Positions 21,401 to 29,034 of a stretch of DNA of 64,000 nt are shown here, one piece after another. Origin of the DNA: an uncultured Alphaproteobacteria bacterium. GTDB taxonomy: Bacteria; Pseudomonadota; Alphaproteobacteria; HIMB59; GCA-002718135. Location of the stretch: assembly GCA_902628835.1 (NCBI GenBank), contig CACOPD010000002.1, positions 204,218 through 268,217 of the forward strand, written 5' to 3'. The first letter of the stretch is position 1. Each line of letters opens with the position of its first letter. The notes under the pieces are model-generated. The model saw nothing but the letters and a program-made list of their open reading frames with translations, did no database searches and was not told the DNA's origin. Position numbers and translations under genes: made by a program.

Positions 21401-22673
21401 TTCTAATTCTTTTGGTCAATTAACTTACTCAGTGAGTGGTTTACCAGCTGGATTAACTATAAATTCTAATGGTAAGGTTACCGGTATTGTTACTCAAGGT
21501 ACTTATACATTTACTGTTACAGCTACTGATGGTGGTAATCTATCTACTCAACAAACATTTACTCTAGAAGTGGCTAAAAGTAATGACGTTGATGCAGTTC
21601 CTGAAAAACTAAAAATTAATAAGAAAAATATTGAGAAAAAAGTAAAAAATAAAACTGTTGTATTTAAAGAAAGATCAGTTGTAGAAGTTGCTAATCTTGA
21701 AGTTGCCAAAGATTATTCATTTAATGGAGGAATGCGTGTAGTTGATGTAGCAGTTGAAGATTTAAGTAATAATAATACTGATGATCCTACACCAATGAGT
21801 AAAAGTTTTCTTAACGAAGGGACTATTTTAGGTTTTGCTATTGGTGATGATTACAAAATTAATGTTAAGCAATATACAGCAACAATGGAAAATGGTTCAG
21901 CTGTTCCTGATTGGGTAAAAGTAGATCCAAAAACTGGTCAAACTCTAGTTCAGTTTCCTGACAATATATATTCAATTGATATAAAAATTATTGCAATTGA
22001 TAAAGATAATACAACAAGAGAAATAGATCTTACTCTTGATCAATCATCAATAAAGCCAGATAAAAGTTTGAAAAGAAGTTTAGAAAACTTTATTGATAGA
22101 AGTTCCACACTAAAATCAGAAGTATTTATTGATAATAATGGAAAGATGCAATTAAATGCTCTTAATAAAAATCAAATTGATCTAAACAGAACAGCTAATC
22201 TTAATAATAGTGAAATTGTAGATATCGAGAACAATTCTAATAACAATTCTTCTCTATCGACTTTAAAATTAGCATCAATTGATAAAAATTTAGATAAAAT
22301 TACAGTTAAGATAGCTGATGATAAAAGAAATCAAGTTGTAAAGTATTCATTAAGTATACCTGAACAAGGTTTGACTATAGGTAATCAAATACCAAACTGG
22401 CTTAAGATTAATGCTGAAACTGGTGAAATAGAAGCTACACCTCCACAAGGTTTAGATAATATTAAGTTACAAATTATTGCTGAAGATGAAGATGGTACTT
22501 TACGAACATTAGAAGTAGATCTAGATTTATCGTCTAATGATCAATCAAAATTACCTAATAAAACTATAATAGATAACGAATTAGAAAAGTTTGCTTCTCT
22601 ACAGGACCAAATTCATGTTAAATACAATGATTATGAAAATTATGGAGATAAAATTGTTAAAGTTGCTAGCTAG
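12471..22673 (+). CDS. Giant LEPR-motif/DUF4347/VCBS-cadherin-like repeat surface or secreted protein
   Basis: 3400 aa; N-term FQALEPRIMFDGAA; DUF4347-like domain (IVFIDKG...IHIVGHANVG...ILFYGCNLAKGEQG); about 19 VCBS repeats; C-terminal He_PIG/CADG-like modules; no GGxGxD RTX nonapeptides seen. Confidence 0.9.
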   Translation: MHQKTPKQLVNSGLKFQALEPRIMFDGAAVFTGVEALDQIENQNTSQIQNDINQNDSVEVLLKNKDTKKEIVFIDKGVDDYQSIVNSIDSSKSIYLIDTQENGFEKIQDVLSNQTDVDAIHIVGHANVGQVVLGNSVLNAETINSFKSNLESIGESLTKDGDILFYGCNLAKGEQGKLFVQQIGNITQADIAASDDITGEGGDWDLEKKYGIVETKGIQVVDYKHSLLQNGISSLTGFVENTGTNLRAGTSDGGHAAAASNHTDGNKPFVITLERENINSGTFNFYKVNSLSTGFEENNSGVQTAGPDITSNTTTVDASSTPMNSYYVYATENSGRNDVREVTFENEILGVWFNMSNVIEYSGVDKSSGSYHTISEHGSGSQNAWSTEKLKWEWGTSVTDSSKPSGHKSDWFGVDTDSNTLYVGFNNGSQHGDIIRVFTAAASNQAPVAVNDTDSVNEDATVTKTGSQNDVLNDDSDPDGDTITVTQIKHSTTSNSAVSGSTTYSNGTSVTGTYGTLTIGADGSYTYVADQSAADDLDAGDTATDVFTYTISDTVDTATATLTITVTGINDAPVAVDDTDSVAEDATVTKTESQNDVLNDDTDADDSASLTVTQIKKDGGSNSAVSSGSTYNSSGTSVTGTYGTLTIGADGSYTYVADQSAADDLDAGDTETDTFVYTLSDGTDTDTANLVITVTGVNDTPSAQNDVGVINEGETLTVTNGSNPVLSGSYDATGENSGDLMDTNSSSHKDSDPDDSPTLRISAIQPSGGSSSSVASGSSYNSSATSVTGSYGTLTIGADGSYAYAANDSISGFDANETLTDTFTYTLSDEHDATDTATLTITLLGQDNEGPTGVNNTNAVNEDATVTVTNGTSGVTGDVLINDTDPEGDGLTVTKIKKSGGSDSNVSSGSSYNSSGTSVTGTYGTLTIGADGSYTYVADQAAADALDAGDTEDDVFVYTLSDGNGGTDTANITITVTGINDDPVAVNDTDSVNEDATVTKTGAQDDVLNDDTDADASASLTVTKIRPNGGSDSTVSSGSTYNSSGRSVTGTYGTLTIGADGSYTYVADQDAADELDASDAVTDVFVYTVSDGTTPVTATLTITVTGVNDAPVAVNDTDAVNEDATVTKTGSQNDVLNDDTDADDSASLSVTAIQPSGGSSSNVSSGSSYNSSGTSVTGTYGTLVIGADGSYTYTADQSAADALDAGDTATDVFTYTLSDGTATDTATLTITVTGINDAPDAIDDTDSVNEDATVTKTGSQNDVLNDDTDADDSASLTVTQIKKDGGSNSAVSSSSTYNSNFTSVTGTYGTLKIGADGSYTYVADQAAADALDASDTVTDVFVYTISDGTDTDSANLTITVTGVNDDPVAVDDTDAVDENETVTKTNSQDDVLNDDTDADDSASLTVTQIKKNGGSNSAVSSGSSYNSSGTSVTGTYGTLTIGADGSYTYVADQAAADALDAGDTETDVFVYTVSDGTSTDTANLTITVTGVNNTPIAQNDVGVITEDSTLTVANGANANETNDAGSTFNASGEHSGDVLDTSSSSHQDSDADESAVLVVSQIKKTEGDNSTVSSGSSYNSNGTSVTGTYGTLTIGADGSYTYVADQAAADSIALNESQDDVFVYTMTDGTETVSANLTITVLGTNDNPTAQDDVGVINEGGTLTVQNGDNANVSGSYDANGENSGDVIDTTSSSHKDTDLDTSDTLSITKIKKSGGSDSNVSSGSSYNSSGTAVTGTYGTLTIGADGSYKYVAQSDIAGLNDGATVTDTFTYTLSDGTATTTADITITVIGGAASNNSPSAVNDTDAVNEDATITKTGAQDDVLNDDSDSDGDTITVNQIQPSGGSASSVSAGSTYDSSGTSVTGTYGTLTIGADGSYTYVADQSAADDLDASDTATDTFTYRITDGTATDTATLTITVTGVNDTPSAVDDTDAVNEDATITKTGSQDDVLNDDTDADDDDTFSVTAIQPSGGSSSSVSSGSSYNSSGTSVTGTYGTLTIGADGSYTYVADQSAADALDASDTATDVFTYTISDGDATDTATLTITVTGINDDPVAVDDTDSVNEDATVTKTGSQNDVLNDDTDADDSSSVTVTQIKKDGGSNSAVNSGSTYDSSGTSVTGTYGTLTIGADGSYTYVADQSAADDLDAGDTATDVFVYTVSDGTSTDTANLTITVTGINDDPAAVNDTDSVNEDATVTKTGSQDDVLNDDTDADDSASLVVTNIQPSGGSSSTVSSSTTYSNGTSVTGTYGTLTIGADGSYTYVADQDAADALDASDTATDVFTYTLSDGTATDTATLTITVTGINDDPVAVNDTDAVNEDATITKTGSEDDVLNDDTDADDSSSVTVTQIKKDGGSNSAVSSGSTYNSSGTSVTGTYGTLTIGADGSYTYVADQSAADDLDAGDTETDVFVYTVSDGTTTQTANLTITVTGVNDTPTAVDDTDAVNEDATITKTGSQDDVLNDDTDADDSASLNVSAIQPSGGSSSTVSSGTTYSNGTSVTGTYGTLTIGADGSYTYVADQAAADALDASDTATDVFTYTLSDGTATDTATLTITVTGVNDTPVAVDDTDSVNEDATVTKTSSEDDVLNDDTDADDSSSVTVTQIKKDGGSNSAVSSGSSYNSSGTSVTGTYGTLTIGADGSYTYVADQSAADDLDAGDQVTDVFTYTVSDGSVTDTANITITVTGVNDTPSATNDTDSVNEDETVTKTGAQDDLLNDDSDADDSASLSITNISHSNGNTGTVASSSTYASNGTQIVGTYGTLTVGADGSYTYTADQDAADSIADGSSETDVFTYTLSDGSATDTATITITVSGADNEVSGVNDTGAVDDDSTLSVGNQSAGVLSNDTDNGSAALSVGEASVSAIRTGRESASGTDGTIGSALVGTYGSLTLNSDGTYDYTANTDAAEALAPTQTAVDYFTYTISDGTSTDTAELQITVTGINDAPTSTTPATIFATENQSVIIQTKTFFSDPDPSSNSFGQLTYSVSGLPAGLTINSNGKVTGIVTQGTYTFTVTATDGGNLSTQQTFTLEVAKSNDVDAVPEKLKINKKNIEKKVKNKTVVFKERSVVEVANLEVAKDYSFNGGMRVVDVAVEDLSNNNTDDPTPMSKSFLNEGTILGFAIGDDYKINVKQYTATMENGSAVPDWVKVDPKTGQTLVQFPDNIYSIDIKIIAIDKDNTTREIDLTLDQSSIKPDKSLKRSLENFIDRSSTLKSEVFIDNNGKMQLNALNKNQIDLNRTANLNNSEIVDIENNSNNNSSLSTLKLASIDKNLDKITVKIADDKRNQVVKYSLSIPEQGLTIGNQIPNWLKINAETGEIEATPPQGLDNIKLQIIAEDEDGTLRTLEVDLDLSSNDQSKLPNKTIIDNELEKFASLQDQIHVKYNDYENYGDKIVKVAS
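13806..21308 (+). repeat. Tandem VCBS-repeat array (about 19 units, typical unit about 126 aa / 378 nt)
   Basis: Counted recurring starts of the type PVAVNDTDSVNEDATVTKTGSQNDVLNDDTDADDSASLTVTQI...GTYGTLTIGADGSYTYVADQ...TDVFTYTLSDGTATDTATLTITVTGVND. Confidence 0.9.
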
Positions 22674-23370
22674 TTTTATTTTAATATTTTCTTTATTTAC
22701 CAGCTATGCTTTTGCTGAAGAGAGAGAATCACGAGCATTAGTTGTAGCCTCACAACAAGCAGTTCTATCAAGCGAATTAGCGGCAAAAATTGATAATATT
22801 CCTGTTAAAGAAATGCAGCGTTTTAAAAAGGGTGATCTCTTAATTCAATTTGATTGTAGTTTATACGAAGCACAAAAAGATGTTGTAAGTGCAAACGCGA
22901 ATAGTGCTTTAATTAAAGTGGAAAGTGATGAGCAAATGTTTCAAATGCGTACAATAGGTAAATATGACCTTGAGCTTTCCAAATCAGAATATGAAAAAGC
23001 AAAAGCAGAATTACTGATCGCCGAACTAAATTTAAAAAGATGTAAGATTTCTGCACCATTTGATGGAGCGGTAGAAGAAATTCTTGTCAATACATTTGAA
23101 ACAATTCAGCCTCAAGTTGAGTTAATGAAAATAATTCAAACAGATGTTTTAGAATTAGAAATGGTTGTATCAAGTGAATGGATTTCATGGCTCACTATTG
23201 GACACCCAATAGTTGTATATATTGATGAAATTCAAAAAGAATTTAATGCTACCGTAAGCGGTATAGGTGCAAACGTAGATCCGGTAAGTCAAACAATACA
23301 GTTAAAAGGTACAATTACCGATGCTAGTCCTGCTCTTCTTGCTGGAATGAGTGGTCGAGTTTTATTTTGA
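22642..23370 (+). CDS. HlyD/RND-type periplasmic adaptor with signal peptide
   Basis: Start revised to MEIKLLKLLASFILIFSLFTSYAFA; lipoyl-like VVASQQAVLSSELAAKIDNIPVKEMQRFKKGDLLIQFDCSLYEAQ; LNLKRCKISAPFDGAVEE; overlaps end of giant gene. Confidence 0.8.
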   Translation: MEIKLLKLLASFILIFSLFTSYAFAEERESRALVVASQQAVLSSELAAKIDNIPVKEMQRFKKGDLLIQFDCSLYEAQKDVVSANANSALIKVESDEQMFQMRTIGKYDLELSKSEYEKAKAELLIAELNLKRCKISAPFDGAVEEILVNTFETIQPQVELMKIIQTDVLELEMVVSSEWISWLTIGHPIVVYIDEIQKEFNATVSGIGANVDPVSQTIQLKGTITDASPALLAGMSGRVLF

Positions 23371-24698
23371 GCGAAGACAAGTTAACTCGTCTTTCTCGTA
23401 TTTTTTCATTCGAAAAAAAATTACGTGAAGCCAAAAATATGTTTGAGCTTCGATACATCATAACAAATGAATTAAGAACAATTAGCCCATATGTATTTGC
23501 TTTTTTTGGAGAATGGAAAAGCAAAAATAAATTCAAAATAGAGACTGTATCTGATGTCACCGTTGTTGAAAGAACTTCGCCAACAGTTGCTTTAATCCAG
23601 AAATTAATGAGAAAAAAAATAAGTGACACTTCTTATGAAGTGCACAATTTTACATCTGACCCAAAAACTCTATCACCAGCAAAGGGAGAAAAACCGATGC
23701 CTTCAAATTTTTTATGGGTCCCATGTTTCTCGGCTCAAAAAGGACCTGAAGCTGCAATGTTGCTGTGTCGTGAAGATGAATGGAATGAAGAAGAAATAGA
23801 ATTTATAAAACATTTAAGTTCGACAATAGGGCATGCTTTTGGCTCTCTATCAAAAAACAATAGTTTTATTAGCTTTAAATTTTTGCGTAGTTCATTTTTA
23901 CAAACTGTTATATTTTTTGCTCTAATTGCAAGTATGTTTATACCTGTTGAAATATCAACAATTGGAAAAATGGAAATAATCCCTAAAGAACCAAATTATA
24001 TTAACTCACCTTTAAACGCTGTAGCCCAAAAAGTTTTGATTGAAAACAACGAAGCTATTGAAATCAATCAACCAATTATACAACTTGAAAAAACAGAGTT
24101 GCAAAATGATTATGAATTATCAATTCAAGAATTAAGAATAATTGAGACTGAATTGTTACAGGCTCAACAGTCTTCTTTTAATAGTTCGGAAGATAAAGCG
24201 TTGCTCGCAAGACTACAGGGGCAAATAAAATTAGCAAAAGAAAAAACTCTTTATCAAAAAATTTTACTTGATAAAACTTTGGTTACTTCACCTGCTAATG
24301 GTATAGCTATTCTAAAAGATAAATCTCTCATTATTGGTAAGCCTTTTCAAATTGGAGAGACAATAATGATGATAGCAGATCCAAATAAAATTTTAGTAGA
24401 GATTATGGTTCCTGTAAAAGACTCTATTACCATTAAAAGAGATGCAAGAGTGAATATCTATTTAGATTCAGATCCACTTAATGTTTTAGAGGCAAGAGTA
24501 ATTAAATTTTCTTACGAACCAGAAATGACATCCCAGAATATATTAGCTTACCGTGTTACAGCTAAGCTTATTGCAGATAATATAAATCCAAGAATTGGAT
24601 TAAGAGGTTCAGCAAAAATTTATGGTGATCAAGTTAGACTCTATTTTTATCTTTTTCGAAAACCAATTATTTTCCTTCGACAAACATTTGGTCTATAA
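23367..24698 (+). CDS. GAF-like domain + TM + HlyD-type adaptor fusion
   Basis: 443 aa: soluble N-terminal ~170 aa GAF-like (WVPCFSAQKGPEAAMLLCREDEWNEEEIEFIKHLSSTIGHAFG), one TM, then HlyD-like barrel/coiled coil; TTG start overlapping previous stop. Confidence 0.7.
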   Translation: MSEDKLTRLSRIFSFEKKLREAKNMFELRYIITNELRTISPYVFAFFGEWKSKNKFKIETVSDVTVVERTSPTVALIQKLMRKKISDTSYEVHNFTSDPKTLSPAKGEKPMPSNFLWVPCFSAQKGPEAAMLLCREDEWNEEEIEFIKHLSSTIGHAFGSLSKNNSFISFKFLRSSFLQTVIFFALIASMFIPVEISTIGKMEIIPKEPNYINSPLNAVAQKVLIENNEAIEINQPIIQLEKTELQNDYELSIQELRIIETELLQAQQSSFNSSEDKALLARLQGQIKLAKEKTLYQKILLDKTLVTSPANGIAILKDKSLIIGKPFQIGETIMMIADPNKILVEIMVPVKDSITIKRDARVNIYLDSDPLNVLEARVIKFSYEPEMTSQNILAYRVTAKLIADNINPRIGLRGSAKIYGDQVRLYFYLFRKPIIFLRQTFGL

Positions 24699-26801
24699 AT
24701 GTTAACACCATCTATTAGAGAAGATTTACAATTATTTGAGGGTACACCATTGGAAGATGGCTCTCCAACTTGGTTACTATTTGATACTTTAACAAATAAA
24801 TATTTTACAATAGGATTAAATGCATTCCGATTACTCAATTATTGGAATGCCGATGTAGATACTAAAACTTTTATAAAAAATGTTGAACAAAAAGGAGTTA
24901 ATTTAAAAGAAGAAGAATTGAGTGATTTTATTTCTTTTTTAAAAGTAAATGATCTTATATCTCATCATAATTCTGAAGATACAAAATTCTTAATTGAAAA
25001 ATATAAAAATCAGAAAAAACATTTCATTTTATCAATAATTCATAATTACTTATTCTTTAAAATCCCTCTATTAAAACCAGATACTTTTTTAGATAGCACT
25101 TTAATGTTAGCGAAAATAATTGGTTCAAAATTAGTTCGTTATATTGTCTATGTTTTAGGTTTAATTGGTATTTATTTTGTAATTCAAAATTGGGATCAAT
25201 TTATAAATACTTTTCTTTATTTTTTTAATTGGAATGGATTTATATTTTATGCTTTTTCACTTGTATTAGTAAAAGCAATTCATGAATTTGGTCATGCATA
25301 TGTTGCTAAGAACTATGGATGCAATGTAAACTCTATGGGCATTGCATTCCTTGTCTTTTTTCCTTTTTTATATACGGATAACACTAATGCCTGGAGGTTG
25401 AGAGATTATAGTAACAGATTACGTATTAATTTTGCAGGGATTTCAACAGAATTACACCTTGCTTTATTGGCAACTTTTTTTTGGTCTATTTTAGAGCCAG
25501 GCACATTAAAAAGTATAGCATTTTTTATTGCTACTACAAGCTGGGTTTCTTCTTTATTGATAAACATAAGCCCTTTTATGAGGTTTGATGGATATTACGT
25601 TTTGGCAGATTTTTTAAGAGTAGAAAATTTACAACCACGTGCTTTCTCGCTTGCTAAATGGAAATTAAGACAAATTATTTTTGGTCTTAATCACGAACAA
25701 CCAGAGAAAATGAATGCTAATAAAATAAATTTTTTAATTTTTTATGCTTGGTCAACATGGATATACCGTTTCTTTTTATTTATTGGGATCGCAATATTAG
25801 TTTACCATTACACATTTAAAGTATTAGGAATTATTTTATTTGTTGTAGAAATAATATGGTTTATTTGTCTTCCTATTTACAGAGAAATGGCTTTATGGTG
25901 GAAAATGCGCAGCGATATTGGCCTCTCTTTTAATTTTATTAGAACTATATTATTTATTTTAGTCTTATTTTTCCTATTCTTTTATCCTTGGAAAAATTAT
26001 CAAAAAATTCCAGCTATTCTCCAATCAGAAAATTTTATATCAATATATGCTCCTGAAGAAGCACAAATAAAAAGAGTGCATATTAAAGAGGGTGACAAGG
26101 TCCAAAAAGATCAACTTCTTATTGAGTTAATTTCACCATTACTAAATTACAAAATTAATCAAACAATTGGAAATCTTGAATTAGCTGACTTACAAATTAA
26201 TAATGCATTAAAAAGTAAAACAAATAGAGAGCAATTATTATCACTTAGAAGTAAAAAAAATAAATTAGAAACTGAAATTTTGAATCATAATAAAATAAAA
26301 TCATCTTTAAACATTAGAGCGCCTTTCAATGCTGAAATTACCTTTTTAGAAAAGTTTAAGAAAGACCAATGGGTTAATCAAGAAGATCCTTTGCTATCTC
26401 TAGTTGATAAAGATACACAAACAATTTTTGCTTTTATTTCTGAAAAAAATATTGCAAAAATAGATCAAACAAAAGATTTATTTTTTATTAGTTCACACAT
26501 AGATAGTCCTAAAATTCCATTATCAATTAAATCTATAAGTAAATCACCAGTAAATAATTTTAATCTCTATCCAATTGTAACATCATTGTATAGCGGCCCT
26601 ATTGCTGCAAGAGAAAATTCTAGTTCAGACATAATATCTGAACAAGCCTATTATCTAATAAGTATGAACTTAGTAGGGGATATAACTAAAGTGGATCAGA
26701 AAATGCTAGGTTCAGTGAATATAGCAATTTATCCAACTAGTTTTGCAGAACGAATTTATAAGTATGTTTATGCTGTCTTAATTAGAGAATTAAGTTTTTG
26801 A
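24699..26801 (+). CDS. PqqD-like domain + M50/site-2-protease-like membrane protein + HlyD-type adaptor fusion
   Basis: 700 aa: N-term PTWLLFDTLTNKYFTIGLNAFRLLNYW (PqqD-like); HEFGH at 25281-25295 (HExxH); FMRFDGYYVLADFL motif; multiple TMs; C-term lipoyl/HlyD region (SIYAPEEAQIKRVHIKEGDKVQKDQLLIEL). Confidence 0.8.
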   Translation: MLTPSIREDLQLFEGTPLEDGSPTWLLFDTLTNKYFTIGLNAFRLLNYWNADVDTKTFIKNVEQKGVNLKEEELSDFISFLKVNDLISHHNSEDTKFLIEKYKNQKKHFILSIIHNYLFFKIPLLKPDTFLDSTLMLAKIIGSKLVRYIVYVLGLIGIYFVIQNWDQFINTFLYFFNWNGFIFYAFSLVLVKAIHEFGHAYVAKNYGCNVNSMGIAFLVFFPFLYTDNTNAWRLRDYSNRLRINFAGISTELHLALLATFFWSILEPGTLKSIAFFIATTSWVSSLLINISPFMRFDGYYVLADFLRVENLQPRAFSLAKWKLRQIIFGLNHEQPEKMNANKINFLIFYAWSTWIYRFFLFIGIAILVYHYTFKVLGIILFVVEIIWFICLPIYREMALWWKMRSDIGLSFNFIRTILFILVLFFLFFYPWKNYQKIPAILQSENFISIYAPEEAQIKRVHIKEGDKVQKDQLLIELISPLLNYKINQTIGNLELADLQINNALKSKTNREQLLSLRSKKNKLETEILNHNKIKSSLNIRAPFNAEITFLEKFKKDQWVNQEDPLLSLVDKDTQTIFAFISEKNIAKIDQTKDLFFISSHIDSPKIPLSIKSISKSPVNNFNLYPIVTSLYSGPIAARENSSSDIISEQAYYLISMNLVGDITKVDQKMLGSVNIAIYPTSFAERIYKYVYAVLIRELSF

Positions 26802-28025
26802 TTTTAAATTATTATAACTAACCCCAATCATTAGAAATAATCCTAAACTTAATAACAGTATTGAAAAACCAAAACCAACTCGCTGAGATATTAAAAATGT
26901 TAAAGCAGAAGCCAAAATTGGACCTAAAAAAGCTGTAATTTTACCAGATAGAGTAAATATTCCAAAACTAAAACTTTGTCTGTTATTATCAGTTAAATTA
27001 GCCATAACAACTCTGCTTGAGCTTTGAAGTGGACCCGTAAAAAAAGTAGCTATTATCACATATAATATAAACATTGATTGATTTGTATTTATGGAAATTA
27101 ATAAGATTAAAAAAATTACAATAGTCAAAGTTAAAATTATCGTTAATTTATCATTTTTAATTAAATATCCAAATAAGTAACAACCTATTGCACCACTGAT
27201 GTTAGCTTGTAGTCCAAGAACTAATATTTGTTGTAAAGATAAGCCCATTACAGAAGTTCCAAAAATACCTATCGTAGTAGTAATAATAACTAAACCATCA
27301 ATATAAAAAAGCCTCGCTAATAAAAAACGCCCAGTGTTAGTTAATTTATCTTTCCAAATTAAAGATTTAATTTCAACAAAGGTATGGTGTGTGTATTTTT
27401 CAGCAATATTATTAATTTTAGACAAAAACAATAATGGCAAAGCAAAAAGTAAAAACCAGAAAGCTAATACTATATGCACAAAACGAATATGATCAAAATT
27501 TTCTTTATTCAAATTAAAAATATTTTTTTCAGGTAAAATAAAAAATTGTAAAAGTAAGAAAAAAATTATGACTCCACCAATAAATCCAGAGCCAAAACCA
27601 ACTCCTGAACCTAAAGTAAGATTAGTAGGATAGCAGTCTTTTAGAGTAGCATTATAAAAACTATTAGAAATCTCGTAAGTAATTCCACTAATAAATAAAA
27701 CTAATAAGGCATAGTAAGTGTAACTTGATGAAGGTTTTATTAGAAAAAAGCTACCAATTGCAATAACACAAAATATTGAAAATAATCTTAAAAAAAATAC
27801 TTTTCCATTTTCTCTACTATCTGCAATTTTTCCAAGGTATGGCATTACTATACCAACTATTATACCGGTAATACCAATTGTGAATTGCCATAGAGCTGTA
27901 CCATATTGAGGATCATCAACTACGTTGTTTACAAAATAACTTGATGTTAGGGCTGCGATGACAATCATTGGAAATACGGAGTTTCCAACATCATATAATG
28001 AAAATGATAATAATTTGTTCATCAA
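26790..28025 (-). CDS. MFS transporter, UMF1-like
   Basis: 411 aa, about 12 TM, SLYDVGNSVFPMIVIAALTSSYF N-terminus typical of UMF1-type MFS; convergent overlap with M50 gene. Confidence 0.7.
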   Translation of the reverse strand: MMNKLLSFSLYDVGNSVFPMIVIAALTSSYFVNNVVDDPQYGTALWQFTIGITGIIVGIVMPYLGKIADSRENGKVFFLRLFSIFCVIAIGSFFLIKPSSSYTYYALLVLFISGITYEISNSFYNATLKDCYPTNLTLGSGVGFGSGFIGGVIIFFLLLQFFILPEKNIFNLNKENFDHIRFVHIVLAFWFLLFALPLLFLSKINNIAEKYTHHTFVEIKSLIWKDKLTNTGRFLLARLFYIDGLVIITTTIGIFGTSVMGLSLQQILVLGLQANISGAIGCYLFGYLIKNDKLTIILTLTIVIFLILLISINTNQSMFILYVIIATFFTGPLQSSSRVVMANLTDNNRQSFSFGIFTLSGKITAFLGPILASALTFLISQRVGFGFSILLLSLGLFLMIGVSYNNLKSKT

Positions 28026-28031
28026 AATATT

Positions 28032-28547
28032 TTAATTTTTATTTTCTATACTTGAGATAGCTGAACTTTTTTTGTTCATATCTTTCATAAGCTCTTGTAA
28101 GAAACCTATGCTCTCCATATCTTGAATTAAGAAAGATAACTGTTTAAGTGTATGCACTGAAAAACTCTTAAGTATTTCTGAATATTTTTCAGTAAGCATA
28201 ATTCCTCCAGTATTATCTTTAACAAGTAGATTTAATGAAATTAATCTATTCACTCTACGTCTCACACTTTCTTTTGGTTGTTCTAATATATTAGCAATAC
28301 TTAAAATTGATAATTTGGATCGTTTAAAAATTTTTGTAATTTTTTCATCTTTTAGATTTGATAAATCTTTAATTGAAAGTGACTCAGAAAATTTTAAGTT
28401 ATAGCCTAATTGCGCAGCTACAGTATTTAGAACCATCATTTCATCAAAAGTTAGTTTTAATTTACCCACTCTTTTGTAATAATCAGTTAAAAACATTAAA
28501 AACGCATAACCTACGTTTGAAAATTCTTGGTTTGAGTCAATTCTCAT
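28032..28547 (-). CDS. Winged-helix transcriptional regulator
   Basis: 171 aa; SKLSILSIANILEQPKESVRRRVNRLISLNLLVKDNTGGIMLTEKY wHTH-like segment. Confidence 0.65.
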   Translation of the reverse strand: MRIDSNQEFSNVGYAFLMFLTDYYKRVGKLKLTFDEMMVLNTVAAQLGYNLKFSESLSIKDLSNLKDEKITKIFKRSKLSILSIANILEQPKESVRRRVNRLISLNLLVKDNTGGIMLTEKYSEILKSFSVHTLKQLSFLIQDMESIGFLQELMKDMNKKSSAISSIENKN

Positions 28548-28564
28548 AATATAATTCTAACAAT

Positions 28565-28581
28565 AAACCCAAAATGGGTTT
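28565..28581. promoter_or_regulatory. Palindromic candidate operator AAACCCAAAATGGGTTT
   Basis: Perfect 6-bp arms, AAAAT centre, in the 81-bp gap between divergent regulator and ABM-like gene; shares a 13-mer with 12412-12424. Confidence 0.65.
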
Positions 28582-28628
28582 GTATAAAGCACAACTAATA
28601 AAACGTTATAAATTATGGAAAATTTTGT

Positions 28629-28973
28629 ATGTCTAAATTCATAAGTGTAGTTAAGTTTAAAGTTAAAACAGAAGAAGAAAATAATTTTATTGAAGCGATG
28701 CAAAAATATAATTTACCAGATGGTTTAATTTATAGGAAATTAATTAAAACAGGTGAGCATTCTTATTGCAGCATTATTGAATGGGCAAACGAGGCTGCTT
28801 TGGAAGATGCAAGGCCTCATATGATAGCTTTTCTTGATACAATTAGAAATATGTTAATAGAGTTTAGTCAAGAATTAGGTGTTACTGATCCAGCATCTGG
28901 TCCTGTTGTAATTGATCAAAGTGGCCCAGTAGCAGAATCTGGAAAAACTATTACTGGGAAATTAAAGCTATAA
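28629..28973 (+). CDS. Antibiotic-biosynthesis-monooxygenase (ABM)-like small protein
   Basis: 114 aa; VVKFKVKTEEENNFIEAMQKY...SYCSIIEWANEAALEDARPHMIAFLDTIRNML fold-like pattern. Confidence 0.5.
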   Translation: MSKFISVVKFKVKTEEENNFIEAMQKYNLPDGLIYRKLIKTGEHSYCSIIEWANEAALEDARPHMIAFLDTIRNMLIEFSQELGVTDPASGPVVIDQSGPVAESGKTITGKLKL

Positions 28974-29034
28974 ATCTTAAAAGATTTGTTCATAAAACTT
29001 TTCTCTAAATGATAAATTCTAAAATAATACAAAT

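Noticed and set aside
12471-22673. Classical RTX toxin/adhesin interpretation
   Set aside because: No GGxGxDxUx nonapeptide repeats and no adjacent ABC transporter; LEPR/DUF4347 head and CADG tail differ
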